NCBI GenBank assembly: GCA_014218235.1
Contig: CM024758.1
Coordinates: 74,968,206 to 75,032,205 of the forward strand
Length of the DNA stretch: 64,000 bases
Direction: 5' to 3'
Origin: Colocasia esculenta
Taxonomy: Eukaryota > Streptophyta > Magnoliopsida > Alismatales > Araceae
Shown: piece by piece, positions 8,881-22,151 of the stretch
Numbering within the stretch: the first letter of the stretch is position 1
Layout of the letters: every line of letters starts with the position of its first letter
Program-made: the position numbers and the translations under genes
The notes under the pieces: model-generated
What the model saw: only the letters and a program-made list of their open reading frames with translations
What the model was told of the DNA's origin: nothing
Database searches by the model: none

Positions 8881-11800
8881 ATGGCTACCCGTGGACGTAG
8901 AGGAGCAGGCCCGACCCAGGGCGATGAGTCAACAGGAGGTTCGCAGGCTCCAGCTCAGCAGGTGCAGGACCAGACATGCGTACCTTTGCCACCCCCACCA
9001 CCACCTGTGGATTATGGAGCATTAATGCAAGGACTGGTGCACGCAATACAGACTCAGGCACAGACGGCAACTGCTTTGCTAGCGCAAGTGCAGGCTCATG
9101 TTAGTAGATAGGAAGTGTTATCCAAGGTGTTGAATGGAAGAATTCATCTAAGAACTTGACTTGGATATAGGTACAGGCACCTGCTCACGAGGCAGGCATT
9201 GAAGGTGTGCCAATGATGGAGCGGTTCAGAAAAATGACCCCACCTTTCTTTAAGGGGGAGAGTGATCCTATCATGGCGGAGAGTTGGCTTCGGGAGACGG
9301 AGAAGATCTTTCGTGCTATCTGATGCGCAGAAGAGGAGAGAGTGACTTTAGCTACTTATATGCTGCAGGAGCGTGCCGATGTGTGGTGGTCGTCAGTACT
9401 ACGCACACAGTTCAGAGATGGAGCTATGGAGGTTGCTTAAGCTGAGTTTGTCTGACTGTTCAGGGCGAAGTACATTCCGGAGCATGTGCAGGATCACATG
9501 GAGCAGAAGTTTCTGACATTGACCCAAGGGTCAATGAGTGTGCTTGAGTATGACGCCAGATTTTTGGAGCTATCCAAGTATACGCCCCACATTGTGGCAG
9601 ATAAGTGGAGGAAAGTGAAGAAGTTTAACATGGGGTTGAAGCCGTCCCTGAGGACTAGACTGGTAGCTTTTGGGCATCGATCTATGGAGGAGGCTTTGTC
9701 AGCGGCATGCATGCAGGAAGCCGAGATGGAAGTGTACCTGGAGGAGAAGAGGGCTTCTTTGAAGAGGCCTGGATCAGCATTTCAGCGGCAGGATAAGAAG
9801 AAGAAGGCCCCAGCATTTCAGCGGCAGGATAAAAAGAAGAAGGCTCCAGCATTTCAGCCTAGGGCAGTGGTACCAGCGAGAGTTGCTGCACCGACACCGG
9901 GTGGAGGCATAGTTGCATAAAAGCCCTTGTGTACTCAGTGTGGGAAGCGTCATGGAGGAGAGGTCTATTGGGTTATTTCTGGGAGATGCTTGAGGTGTGG
10001 TGACAAGAACCACAAGATCTGAGATTGTCTGAAGATGGCGCAGCAGACTGCAGCGGCAGCAGCACCAGCAGCAGCTAGATCGGCACCGAGAGCAGTAGGG
10101 AGACCGAGGGCTCGGGGTCGAGTGTTCGCTTTGGCGAGAGACAAGGCAGAGTTGGCGGAGCACATCATAGAAGGTACAGTTTTGATTATGGGAATGCATG
10201 CTCGAGTTTTGTTTGATACTAGTGCTACGCATAGCTTTATTTCCGAGAAGTTTGCGAAGATTTTGATGAAGGAGAGTAGTTTGGTTTCGGAAGTGTTGGA
10301 GGTTCCCTTATCTATTCATACTCCAGTCGGGACTATGTTGACTGGGCAGTGTTTTGCTTCTCTTCACGTGAATATTGAAGAGCAAGTTTTGCCCGGTAGA
10401 TTTTATCTATTGAAGATGAAGGACTACGATGCTATTTTGGGCTTAGACTAGCTCGATGAGCATTATGCCCTTATGGATTGCAGGAGGAAGATTATCATTT
10501 TCCGGATTCCTGGTGAGGAGGAGTTTGTTCATCCCTTACCCAAGAACATGTCGGGTAAGTTCATGATTTCAGCCCTAAAGGCAGCCCGGATGTTGAGCAA
10601 GGGTTGTGATGGCTTTCTTGCTAGTGTGGTGGTATCCTAAGATTCGAAGAAGGTCTTGTCCATGGAGGATATTGATATTGTCCGGGATTTCAATGATGTC
10701 TTTCCCGATGATTTGTCTGGTTTGCCCCCTTCAAGGGAGATCGAGTTTGGTATTGAGTTGGTACCTGGAACAGCACCTATTTCTATTGCTCCTTATCGTA
10801 TGGCACCAGTGGAATTGGCGGAATTGCGGAAGCAACTGCAGGAATTGCTTGATAAGGGTTTTATTCAGCCGAGTGTATCACCTTGGGGAGCACCTGTACT
10901 CTTTGTGAAGAAGAAGGACGGGTCGATGAGGCTGTGTATTGACTACTGCAAGCTCAATCAGGTGACTATTAAGAATAAGTATCCTTTACCTCGTATTGAT
11001 GACTTGTTTGACCAGTTGCGTGGAGCTTCGGTGTTTTCTAAGATCGATCTTCGTTTTGGCTATCATCAACTCCGAATCAAGCCGGAGGATGCTTCGAAAA
11101 TGGCTTTTAGGACGAGATATGGTCATTATGAGTTCCTAGTCTTGCCATTTGGTTTGACAAATACTCCAGCGGTTTTCATGGACTTGATAAACAAGGTCTT
11201 TCAGCAGTATCTTGATTCTTTTGTGGTGGTTTTCATTGATGATGTGCTGATCTACTCACCTGATGAGGAGACTCATAGAGAGCATTTGAGGATTGTGCTG
11301 GAAGTCTAGAGGAAGCACAAGTTGTATGCCAAATTCAGTAAGTGCAACTTCTGGATGAAGGAGGTCCGTTTCTTGGGGCATGTCATCTCTGGAAATGGAG
11401 TGTCTGTGGATCCGACTAAGGTGGAAGCTGTCCTTGACTGGGAGACACCGAGATCATCTGCTGACATCAGGAGTTTCCTTGGCTTGGCTGGCTACTACAG
11501 AAGATTCATTGAGGGTTTCTCTTCTATTGCGGCTACCTTGACAAGGCTAACTAGGAGGGAGTTAAGTTCGAATGGTCAGAGGCTTGTGAAAGCAGTTTCC
11601 AGGAGCTGAAGACTCGATTGACCTCAGCACCAGTGCTTGTGTTACCCAATGGTGTGGATTCTTTCTTTATCTACACAGATGCTTCGAAGATTGGGCTTGG
11701 CTGTGTTCTTATGCAGGGAGGTAGAGTTGTGGCATATGCTTCTAAGCAACTCAAGGAGCATGAGCGCAATTACCCAACTCATGATTTGGAACTGGCGGCA

Positions 11801-13587
11801 GTGGTCTTTGCTTTAAAGATCTGGAGGCACTATCTGTATAGAGTCAGATTTGAGCTTTTCTCAGACCACAAGAGTCTCAAATATCTGTTCTCCCAAAAGG
11901 AGTTGAATTTGAGGCAGCGGAGGTGGATTGAATTTCTAAAGGATTATGACTTTGAGCTTTCATACCACCCAGGGAAAGCCAATGTGGTGGCGGATGTATT
12001 GAGCAAGAAGAGGCAAATGATGCGACAAGACTGGAAGATGTTGGAAGATGCTTCAGGATCATTGGCTGTTCTAGAACCGCAGTTATGCAGCATGTTCATA
12101 GCTCAGTTGACCCTTAGATCTTCTGTTCATGATAGGGTTATTTCTTTGCAAAAAGATGACCCACTATTGCAGGAGATGGTTGGAAAGGCTGGCATTATTA
12201 GAGATGAAGATGGTGTGATTCGTTTGAATCATCGGGTATGTGTCCCTAATGATGTGGATCTGCAGAATGAGATTTTGGAGGAAGCGCATAGATCGCAGTT
12301 CTCTATTCACCCAGGCAGTGGGAAGATGTATAAGGATCTGAAGCATTCATTCTGGTGTTCTGGCATGAAGCGGGATGTTGCAGATGTTGTGGCGAAATGT
12401 TTGATATGTCAACAGGTGAAGGCAGAACGTCAGCGGCCTTCATGTTTGATGCAGAAGCTAGATATTCCTCAGTGGAAGTGGGAGCAAGTGACTATGGATT
12501 TTGTGACTGGATTTCCTAGATCGGCTAGAGGGAATGATTCTATATGGGTGATTGTTGATAGATTCTCAAAGAGTGCTCATTTTCTGGCTATGAAGAAGAA
12601 GCAGTCCGTAGAGAGCTTGGCTAGATTGTACATTGATGGCATTGTGAAGCTGCATGGGATTCCGAAGTCGATTATCTCAGATCGTGATCCAAGATTTACT
12701 TCTAGATTTTGGCAGAGTTTGCAGCAAACGTTTGGCAGCCAAGTGAAGTTGAGTTCAGCATTCATCCACAAACGGATAGACAGTTCGAGAGGACTATTCA
12801 GACGTTGGAGGATGTGCTTAGGGCTTGTGTTCTGGACTGGAGAGGAGATTGGGAACACCACCTAGCTCTTGTAGAATTTGCATATAACAATAGTTTCCAT
12901 TCGAGTATAGGTATGGCGCCATTTGAGACTTTATATGGGAGACCTTGTAGGTCCCCGTTGTGTTGGGAGGAAGCAGGAGATCGGCATCTGGTTGGACTAG
13001 AAGTAGTGCAAGAAACCTCAGCGAAGATCCAGTTGATTGTGCAAAGATTGAAGGCAGCTCAAGATCGTCAAAAGAGTTATGCGGATACGAGAACGAAAGA
13101 CTTGGCTTTTGAGGTAGGAGATCATGTTTTTCTCAAGGTATCGCCAACCAAGGGTGTGGTGAGATTTGGGAATAGAGGCAAGTTTAATCCAAGGTTCATT
13201 GGTCCCTTTGAGATATTGAAGAAGATGGGTAATGTGGCATACCAGCTAGCTTTGCCACCATCCTTGGCAGCAGTGCACCCAGTTTTCCATGTATCCATGT
13301 TGAGAAGGTATGTTCGAGATCTGGCTCATGTGATTAGTTATGAGCCATTGCAGTTTCAGCCAGATTTATCCTATGTAGAGCAGCCTGTAGAGATTCTGGA
13401 TCGGAAGGTGCAAGAGTTGAGATCGATGTCCATTCCTTTTGTGAAAGTATTATGGAGGAATTTCTCACGCGAAGAAGCAACTTGGGAGCTTGAAGAAAGG
13501 ATGAAGAAGCAATATCCGTCTTTGTTTGGTGAGTATTCTAACTCAATATTCGAGGACGAAGATTATTTTAAGGAGGAGAGGGTGTAG
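8881..13587 (+). pseudogene. Gypsy A gag-pol polyprotein (degenerate)
   Basis: Reading order is gag (MATRGRRGAG at 8881, then WLRETEKIF), zinc knuckle near 9990, protease (LFDTSATHS near 10215), reverse transcriptase (10700-11400, FIDDVLIY), RNase H (11650-12000), integrase (12200-13000) and a chromodomain-like tail ending near 13530. Lesions include stops near 9110, 9321, 9918, 10020, 10449, 10639 and 11307, a one-base deletion near 11556 and another near 12758. Several stops fit CGA to TGA or TGG to TAG change against F. The final stop (13585-13587) lies just inside the 3' LTR. A leucine-proline-rich gag N-terminus (8980-9010) is shared with F. Confidence 0.92.
13570..13582 (+). other. Polypurine tract of gypsy A
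   Basis: AAGGAGGAGAGGG lies directly before the 3' LTR start TGTAGTACCC. This is the expected plus-strand primer position. Confidence 0.85.
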
Positions 13588-16397
13588 TACCCTAGGATTT
13601 TTATTGAATTAAATAATGCAATTGTGTAAGTTTTCTATATTTAGTTGTATGTTGTTCTGTGTTGAACTTGGCGTCAACATCTTCTGACGTTGACTACTGT
13701 TAGCGACATGATCGTTTGCCATTTACCGTTTGTTAACGACAACTTATTGTGTCATTTATTATTTTCTGGGATATTTGGTTTTTTGGGCAAGTTAGTGAAT
13801 GACCGGATCGATGGACGTCTACATCATGGTCGACGGCAACATGGGTTGACGTTAACCTGACTTGCCTATTTTTGTTGTTACCGTTCCGAGCGAGAGATTG
13901 TCGGTCGTTTCCATGCATTTAAGAGGGGGATTTGGTGTGTTTCTGATCCAATGGCTAGGATTAGGTTTGGGCTAGGCGTAGGGATCCTTATAAGAACCAG
14001 TTTTCGCCTTTGGGGGAGATTTTCGCACTGGTTTGGAAGAGAGAAAAGGCAGGCCGAGAGAAGGGTTCCAAAGATTGTTCAGGCAATCTGAAGCATGCTG
14101 GACCAAGGAGGATCATCAAGCATCGAGGTCAAAAGCTTCTCCAAGCGGGGGAGCTGTGCTAGAAGCTGGTTTTGGGCGATTGAAGTCGGAGAGGAGGACG
14201 GCCTTGTAGCCAAGGTGGGCGTCTTTGAATCCCTAATCATCACTCCAGTAGGAGGGTTAGAGGCAAGTGACATAGGGGATCGGTTTAGGATAGTTTAATC
14301 TTTAGATTTATTATTTTTACAGATTTTTAAACCATCTAAATAACGTGCGGGAACAGGTGTAAGTTTTGTTATTTCATGTGCAAGTTCTGTGTTTCTGGAC
14401 GAATGAACTTAACGTCCATGTCGACTGCCGTTTAGTTTATGTAAACGACAGCATCGACCGCCATTGATTTCTTGTAAACGACATTGTTTTGGATGTCTAC
14501 TATATGTTAACGGCGCTATGTGCCGCCGTCTACTGATATTAACGATAGGATATGTGGCCGTTGACCTTGTGTAAACGCCACATATTTGGCCGTTAAGTGT
14601 ATCAGTGCTGTATTTTTTGCAATTTGATTATATTTGCTCAACTGTGATGCATGCATGTATGAAGTTTCGGCCAAGTTATATTTATGTGATTCAGTGCTGT
14701 TATACTATGGACAAGTCATTCCAATGATGTATGGGCTATATGTGATTGTTCCTTTTGGATTTTATTTGAATTAGTAAAAGAGAAATGAAAAGAATGCAAG
14801 TATGATTCATGTGGTAATGTTGTAGTTAGGAACTGTAATGCTATTAGATAAAACTACAGACCTGTTGTATGAAAGTTTTACATGATAACTGCATGATTCT
14901 ATCACTGTTATACCATGTTAAGTAGTTCAGATTTATGAAGATTAATCATGAAAAATATTTACAGAGCTCATAAAATCATGAAATTTTGTCAGTGTGTGGT
15001 ATGGTCTGAGTCAGAATTACTGTCAAAATTTTGAGATTTTTAGATCACTGTGCATATTGTTATGATTTTCTGAATGGTAAAATGCATAAAGAATTCAATA
15101 AACATGACATTATATACATGATGGATTTTGATAAAAGTAGTACCATGAAAGGTTTCTGTTATACAGTAGAGTTTAATTTCAGAACTGAGAAAGGCATGCT
15201 ATGTGATATTTCATTATCGTCTTGATAAATTATGCATGAATGTATGAAAGAGCATGATAGAATTGTATGAAAATGTAAATTGCATGATTGTATATATTAA
15301 TGCATCTGAAATGAATTGGCCAATAAGACATTGCTATGATAGAGATAACTACAAGGAACTACACCATGGAATGCCCCTATGGTAATGGTTCACCTACATG
15401 AAATGACTACATGAATCCGTGGGCAACGGATTGAAATCCTGGAGGTAGACATGTTCTACTGGTTAAGGTGGGAAGGACTTTCCCCGGTATTGTGCAATAA
15501 CCTAGACTTTATCACTGCTTTGCCTAGGTGATAAGTGAATGACTACATGCTACATGATCTCTATTAATAGTATGGGCTATGTCTTGGCAACTACATGTTA
15601 CTTGTTATATGAACTACATGCTACATGTTAAATTGACTTCTTGCTACATGAGGAATTATTACTTGTTACATGATATAGATTAAAAGAACTTGAAATTGTT
15701 TACATGTTACATGACATTAGATATATACCATTGAAATTTGATTACATGCCATGCCATATGAACATATTTTAGATCGAATGCTATAATGTGAGATGTAAGT
15801 TATATATTACATGAATTGTTCTATTTCCATGATAAATAACCATGCTATGTAAAGAGTGATTGCTAAATGATTTAGAATATGTTGATAGGAAGAACTATAT
15901 GATATTAAGAATGTGAAAGAAATATGTTATCATGTTTTAAACCTAATATATATTATATCTTGAACTGTCTTTCATGTGACTTGTTGGGTCTTTTAGACTC
16001 ACACTTGATTAACATTTCAGGAGAGACAGAAGATACCCAGGAGTTAGTGCACTCTGACTCGGAATGTGAGGACGTGGAGGCTTAGTGTTTTGCTTGAGAG
16101 TGTTAGAGGGATCATGTATGTGAGGAAAATATGTACCTTTTATTTTATGCATTTGGACTTATGGATTGTAATAAATTTGGACTATTACTATCTTTCCTTT
16201 ATTTTTAGACTTAGTATTTGAAGATGACGTTGATTGAAAATTTGGTTCCATGTTTTGTTGCATCTTGTTGGAATTAAATTGTCATTTATGTATGTCTCAA
16301 TTTGTACCGTCTATTGTTGGATATGTTCCACTGTAATACCTCTGTTGGATCCAATGTGAGTTGGAATAACTGTACTGGGTCTAAGAGGGGCGTTACA
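13583..16397 (+). repeat. 3' LTR of gypsy A
   Basis: 2,815 bases, TGTAGTAC...GCGTTACA. It holds the undisturbed site into which the LINE inserted in the other LTR. TATA-like TATAAGA lies at 13989-13995, GTCGTT/AACGAC pairs at 14423-14600, a candidate GT donor at 14215 and an acceptor ending at 16020. The block from about 15320 to 15540, with hairpin AATCCGT...ACGGATT, is also strongly conserved in LTR F. No gene is seen in it. Confidence 0.93.
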
Positions 16398-16460
16398 GTA
16401 AGTCTTGGATGAAAGGTCTATGACTGTGTAATTGTGGATGATTATTCAAGATACATTTGG
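16398..16460 (+). pseudogene. Copia element H, integrase fragment 1
   Basis: Reads as the integrase core phrase VDDYSRYIW, typical of Ty1/copia. It is bounded by the end of gypsy A and the start of a gypsy LTR. When the LTR and one target copy are ignored, the next fragment continues in frame at 19711, so these pieces belong to one element. Earlier H sequence lies left of element A, outside the window. Confidence 0.8.
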
Positions 16461-19400
16461 TGTCACGACCCCAATTTTTAGCAGCAGAATTAATCTAGAG
16501 CGCGACGAACAAGCAAGCATTCAGAAGCCATAGACAAATGACTAATATCAATAGGGCCCGTAATTCAATAATCAAGACTCCTTTATTCATCATAAGTGAA
16601 TGTTACAATCTCCAAATGTCAAAATAAGGACAACTCTCCACTACTAGCCTCATCTATGTCTCAAAGAAAGACAGAATTACGATGATTACCAATCTCTCAC
16701 TAACTAGAATAAATAAAAACTCTCTAAAGTGTACTTCACGCTCGGCACACAAGTCCCATCATTAAACATACTCATCATCTTCATTACCTGAAATGTTAGG
16801 AAGCAGGTATGAGCAAACTAGCCCAGTAGGATTTACATCTCGATGTGCAGGCAATGATATAAGTGATTAACGCTTTAAGAACTAGACAAGCACGAGTAAC
16901 AAGCTACATTATAAGTACGATAAAGTTGATGACAAAGTGCTAGAAAGATATCAAGCAGACAGAAATGTGTCAAGACAGTAGAATTTAGATTGTCAATGTA
17001 TAACGTGCTTTTCACGAGACGAGCAAGTATTTTGTTTCCGTCAAGTAATAACAGGTAGCAGAAAAACAGTAATTGAATAGTGGTAGTGCAGTAGGAGAGC
17101 ATTAGAAGGATAGTAGCAGTTCAGTAACAGTCAGAATAGTGGCAATACAGTAACAGTGCAGTATGTCTGAATTAACAGACGAACAGTAATAGTATAACAG
17201 TCAGATGTCTTGCTAAATCAGAACAGTCAGAACTAGTGCAAATGCAACAGGTATTTTCGGGTGGCTCTCTACCCCCATGACTAGATTGGAGCCCCTCGGA
17301 CACTCTCGGTGCCCTCATCAGTATGCTTTAAGTCCAGTAGAGTTGCAAGACCCGTTATAGTGCTAGAAAGTATAGAACAGTACAAGACAATAGGAGCCAC
17401 AATAGCTCAAAGGATCCCAAGAGGGTACTTTCAAGAGTTCAAGGATGTCATGTCAAGATGTCCGAGAACATTAGTATGATCATGTCAAGGGACAATGTTC
17501 ACTAGCAGTCCGAGATTATCATATCAAGAGCGAGTTCAAGAGCATGTAACATGAACAGATTGTCAAGAAGGTTAATGACTATCAAGTCAATAACAATGGT
17601 TCGAAGTGTCATAAATAGTGTCATGTCAATAATGATTTCAAGCAAAACAAGTCATGTGAACATGATTTCATGATAACAATGGTCAAGAGAGAATTTCGAC
17701 AGCATAACGGCGCAATTTACGCTTAGTTCAATATTTACATTAATGGCTTGGTTTTATGTGTAGAGAATCACACTCACGAGAAGTAGATGAGAAAGGAAGT
17801 CCATTCTATTTTTTGGGAACTTTAATGGTACAACCAACTTGGTCTCCATGAGGGAATCCACGGAGTACGGAGATTTACGGAGGTCTTAGTAGAAAGGTCC
17901 CTAGTCTGCCAGTACGGAATGGCCACAGAGAGTTTCTAATCCCCCAAGAAAGGGCTTTCTATATGTGCAATCTTGTAATGTAGAACGTGTCTCAATATCA
18001 CAATCCACCGGTTTAACACAATGGAAAGCAAGTAACACGATGACCCAGTATAGAACATGCAATTAAAGCAACATGTGTTTCAGTATTTTAACATGACATA
18101 CTTTCAGGTTAATATCAAGCTAGATCATGAAGATAGAATTTCAAATCACATGATAGATGGAATCAAGAAATTTATTAGGAACAATTAGAATAGAATTTCA
18201 TGTTATTATAGCTTTTACATGGATTGATAACTTTTATGCCACCTATAATCATAACATGCACGATATACAGTCTAGACTGACTTAAAAATTCTTAGGTAGG
18301 CTTTAGAAATCACAACAGGTTTAGTAGTTGTAGATCATCATGGTTTATACAGAAAAATATGGTTTTCTGGGACGTAAAGTGGTTCCGACTAAAATTACGG
18401 CGGGTTTAGTCGATGCGGTTCGTAAATAACCAAAAACCGAAATAGCATGCAAAATGAAGCATATGGGGGTTAGGGTAAACTATAAGTCATGTTTGGTCAA
18501 CTATAAATCATCAAAATATGTCAAATTCACGACGGATTCATTCATCGCGATTTAAGTCACTGAATCGCGACCACTGGACAAACAGGCAGACAGATCGCGG
18601 ACTGGTTTGCGCAATCTCATATTTTGGCTCGAAACGCAAGGTTCTAGGGGTTTTCAGATGAAATGCTAAACATAAACTTGTTGAAAACTTATAGAGGAAG
18701 AAGCCCATGGTTTTGGTTTCACCTAACTTGACCTAGGGATGCATGAATCATGAGGTTAACAAGAAAACCTTAAAACAGCACGACGATGGGAAAATGATTA
18801 ATAATCATCAAAAAACAATGCAAATTGGGCAAAATAGGGGAAAATAAAGTACACTTGAAGGGGTTTCAGATGGTATATGCTTTGTGAAGTTTGAACCCGA
18901 GATCACCTACCTTTGATCACTCCTAAGGGAAGTCTTCTGCAGAGGTTGTACAGAGCAAGAGTTTGAGGAAGAAGCCTGTGTTGGGGACAAATTACTCCTC
19001 CTCTGGTGCCCTTTCTAGTCTCCTCACGACCCCAGGATATGGTAAACTCATCCCCAATGAGCTTAGGAGAGTATTTATAGATTTAGGGTTGTTTGGAGTC
19101 CTAATGTAACTAGGAATTGGGGAATTCCGAGTTTGGTTAATCTCATCCTTCATTTGAGGATTCTCATCCAATATGAATGGAAAAAAATTAGGAACCTCCT
19201 ACTATAGTTGTTCATGAATTTGGGTAGTTTTAGGAGTCTATTAACTAGTTTTTTAGCCCTAATTGGTCTTTCCAATTCAAGCCCAATTAAATCTATGAAT
19301 TTTCATGATATTTCTTACTTGAATTTATTCATGGGCCATAAGTTGTCCATTAGTCCAAATCCTATGATGGGCTATCAACACACATTGTTTGGAGTCTACC

Positions 19401-19710
19401 CATAATTTTATTTTAATATATGAATCATTTATGTATATGTGTTAATGGATTCTCTGACTTATTCTTTAATTACGATAATAAGTCACAAAACACCTTAATT
19501 TTGGCCAATCGGATTTTTCTTTATACGAATTTCTTTGTGGGTCATTTGGAAATATTATTTAGAGTTGAACTATGATTTTTTATGAAATTTTCTGATGTGC
19601 TTTTGTACGTATGATAATGGCACGTACATTTTTACTATTTCGATAATATTGAATTTATCATTTTCATTTTATTTCTAATTTTTAAATTACTAAATTTCTG
19701 GGGTACTACA
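16461..19710 (-). repeat. Solo gypsy LTR (same family as G at 62254)
   Basis: 3,250 bases, TGTCACGACC...GGTACTACA, with flanks tttgg (16456-16460) and cttgg (19711-19715), a target duplication with one mismatch. On its sense (minus) strand it has TATAAATA at 19072-19079, a donor-like CAAAG/GTAGGTG at 18911/18910, TCGCGA sites at 18545 and 18565 plus TCGCGG at 18595, and an acceptor-like TTTCAG/G at 16788. There is no internal region, so it is a product of LTR-LTR recombination. No gene is seen in it. Confidence 0.87.
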
Positions 19711-20057
19711 CTTGGGTATCATTTTGGAAGTTAAATTAGAAACCTTCTCAGCTTTCCTAAAGTTTAGTAGACTAGTACAGAAGAGCTAGAAATATTAAAT
19801 AATTAGCATCAGATCTGATCATGGTGGGGAATTCAAGAATGAAGAATTTGTAAGATTCTGTAAGAAAATGGCATAGAACATAATTTCTCTACACCAAGAA
19901 CACCACAACAAAATGAAGTAGCAAAAAAAAAAACAGAACACTGCTAGACATGGCCGAACAATGCTTATCGAATATAATCTACCAAGATACTTCTGGGCAG
20001 AAGTAATCAACACAGCCTGCTACATTCTCATAGATCATGATCAGACCATACTGAAGA
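19711..20057 (+). pseudogene. Copia element H, integrase fragment 2
   Basis: Degenerate integrase core, recognised by phrases such as SDHGGEF and FWAEVINTACYI, with several stops and an A-run near 19925. It ends exactly where gypsy B begins. The last five bases, gaaga (20053-20057), are repeated at 54726-54730, and the coding sense resumes there in frame. The lineage looks Sirevirus-like, which is an inference from motifs. Confidence 0.85.
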
Positions 20058-22151
20058 TGTCATGCCCCGACGCAGAATATCGGAACGTGAGGCAGTTGCA
20101 AGTGAGTGAGTATAGAGCGTATAAAACATCAATCCATTGGACAAAGAATAATGCTAAATCAATGTACATCATTGATAATTCCTCAAATGTCTATTACAAC
20201 ACTAATATCGAGCCATTCTATAGGGCCCAAATGAATCATTACAATGGTTGAAAGTAAAAGACTAAACTAAGACTCTAACATAATACTAATACGCCAGGGT
20301 ACTCTTGATTCACTCCTGGTCATTCCCATCCTCATGAGTGTAGGTATCTTCTTCAGCTTCACCTGAGAACATATATCAAATAATGCAGGGTGAGCGCTAA
20401 CGCCCAGTAAGACTTAAATCTCATGATCAAGCATGCTTTAGATGATTAATGTATTAAAGAGCAGAGTAACTATTGATAAGGAAAGAGAGTCCGGTATTAT
20501 CAAGCAAGTGACAGCACGATAGCACGATTCATATAGCACAAGCATCAAGCAAGTGACAGCACGAGAGAAACGAAGATGAGTCCATTAAAGTAGGGAAATT
20601 TATATTATTGAGTAAATTACTAGATATATTATGAGATATTTTGATACCATGTCATGTCATAATGGATGGTTGCAAGTGTGTGCACATGGTAAAGAGAATC
20701 ATAGATATGAAAAGATCATGTATATGGCTTTTAATTAACTATTACATATCCATGTTCAAGCATCTTCTTTTACTGCGTTTGAGATAGTTAACAGGAGGTA
20801 TATTCACTGTAGAAAGTCAAGAACCACAGAAATTTGAGGTTTATACTCAAAATTCCAGAAGGCGACGTACCCTTGTAAGGAACGTGACAGGGTACATTCA
20901 GAATGCGACGGGGTCTGTCAAAGATCGCGACAGGACCGTCTGGGACAGACAGACAGAACGTGACGCATGGGTTTGTCGCGTTCAGAATGCGACAAGTTCC
21001 TATTCGCGACCCACTCCTGAGAACGCAGCCTATCGGGCCGTTGCGTTCTCAGGTATGTGCCTGAGCCTGGACATGAAAAGCCTTGCCTTGGATTGCGGTC
21101 TAGGCTTTCCAAGGACTGACATAGGGGCATTTAAATTCGAAATCTCAGTGTACAGTTGATGAAAAATATGAAACAAGTTTTAAATAAAACTAGACTTGCG
21201 AGGGTATAACTAGAAACAAGGAATTAGATACTTAGCTTGATATTTGATAGGTTTTGCTCTGGTTCTTTCACATCGAACAAAGAACATGGTATAGTGATGG
21301 AAAAAGAATTAATTCGTGCAAGATACTCCATAGAAATTGGGGAGAAAGATGGCAAACGAATCCTTACAGCATGTAGTATGTTTAGTAAAAATTTGCATAG
21401 CACGAGGGTCAAGTTTGTAGATAGAGATCTAGGTAAATATGAGGTTTCGAGAGCATGAATATTACAGAACTTCAACAAGAAACCCTCATGATAGTCGATA
21501 GAATTTAGGGAAATAGAGGGCTTTGCTCCTGGTATTAAAAACAACTCTACAGACGAGAGTAATTTAATTTTGCTTATGAGAATGCCTACCTTGGGTCGAT
21601 TGGCTTCTAGGGCTCAGAACTCGAAGAACAACTTGTAGATCTTTAAACAAACTTCTCCCCACGATTCCCGTCTCCTTTGGCCTCTCCTCCACGTCCAGGA
21701 AGTCTCAGCAGCGCAATAGGGTCGGCCATGAAGAGGTTGGTTGTATTTAAGCATCTAGTAAGTTTAATTCCTATTACAACTCTAACTTCTATTAAACTCC
21801 GAATTTCCTTGTTTCCTCCAACCTTCCAAGCTTTACTCCTCCTAATTGGGTTAGGTTGGGTTCCAATTTCATACCTAGCTAATTAGGGTAGGGTTAGGAG
21901 TCCAATTCCAACATAAATTAGCTATATTAATGATTTACTTGCTCTTTTTTAATTTAGAAAACAATAAGGTTATGAATTTAGGGTATTTTTCTCTTATTCC
22001 ATATTTCAAATTTCTATTTTGGCCCAATAACTTTTATATGAACTATTTAGCAAAGCCCATTACTTCTTTTTGTTTAATGGGTTTTTAATTAAATCATTTT
22101 TCTTTAAATTTTCCAATTTATTTATTTAGTAAAAATGTCGGGTTTGCTACA
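20058..22151 (-). repeat. 3' LTR of gypsy B
   Basis: 2,094 bases. Compared with the right LTR it lacks 700 bases or more at about 20562, and carries a 46-bp duplication around agcaagtgacagcacga (20500 and 20546). On the sense strand: TATA-like TTAAATA near 21744-21750, donor-like CCCAAG/GTAGGC at 21590/21589, GCGAC sites at 20862, 20905 and 20927 with a GTGAC variant at 20884, and acceptor-like GTTCTCAG/GTG ending at 20363. No gene is seen in it. Confidence 0.87.

Larger units (their letters stand above)
1..16397 (+). mobile_element. Gypsy element A (Del/Tekay-like chromovirus), full length but degenerate, split by a LINE
   Basis: LTR retrotransposon with 5' LTR (bases 1-14 plus 5892-8734), primer site, broken gag-pol, polypurine tract and 3' LTR (13583-16397). 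Bases 1-14 match 13611-13624 of the right LTR, and the LTR resumes at 5892, so the LINE at 15-5891 sits inside the left LTR, whose first bases lie before the window. LTR termini are TG...CA (TGTAGTACCC...GGGGCGTTACA). The right flank gtaag is the expected target duplication, but the left copy is outside the window. The Del/Tekay assignment rests on long LTRs, gag type and the chromodomain-like tail. It sits in the integrase region of copia element H. The two LTRs differ by many substitutions and indels, so the insertion is not recent. Confidence 0.9.

Noticed and set aside
19925..19936. Poly(A) tail of a LINE or processed pseudogene
   Set aside because: Copia integrase sense continues on both sides and no LINE tail precedes the A-run. 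It looks like local slippage.
20884..21159. Small proteins in gypsy LTRs (also 50172-50657, 53092-53430, 34073-34393)
   Set aside because: Their frames follow the repeat arrays, and indels between LTR copies change frame. No recognisable domain.
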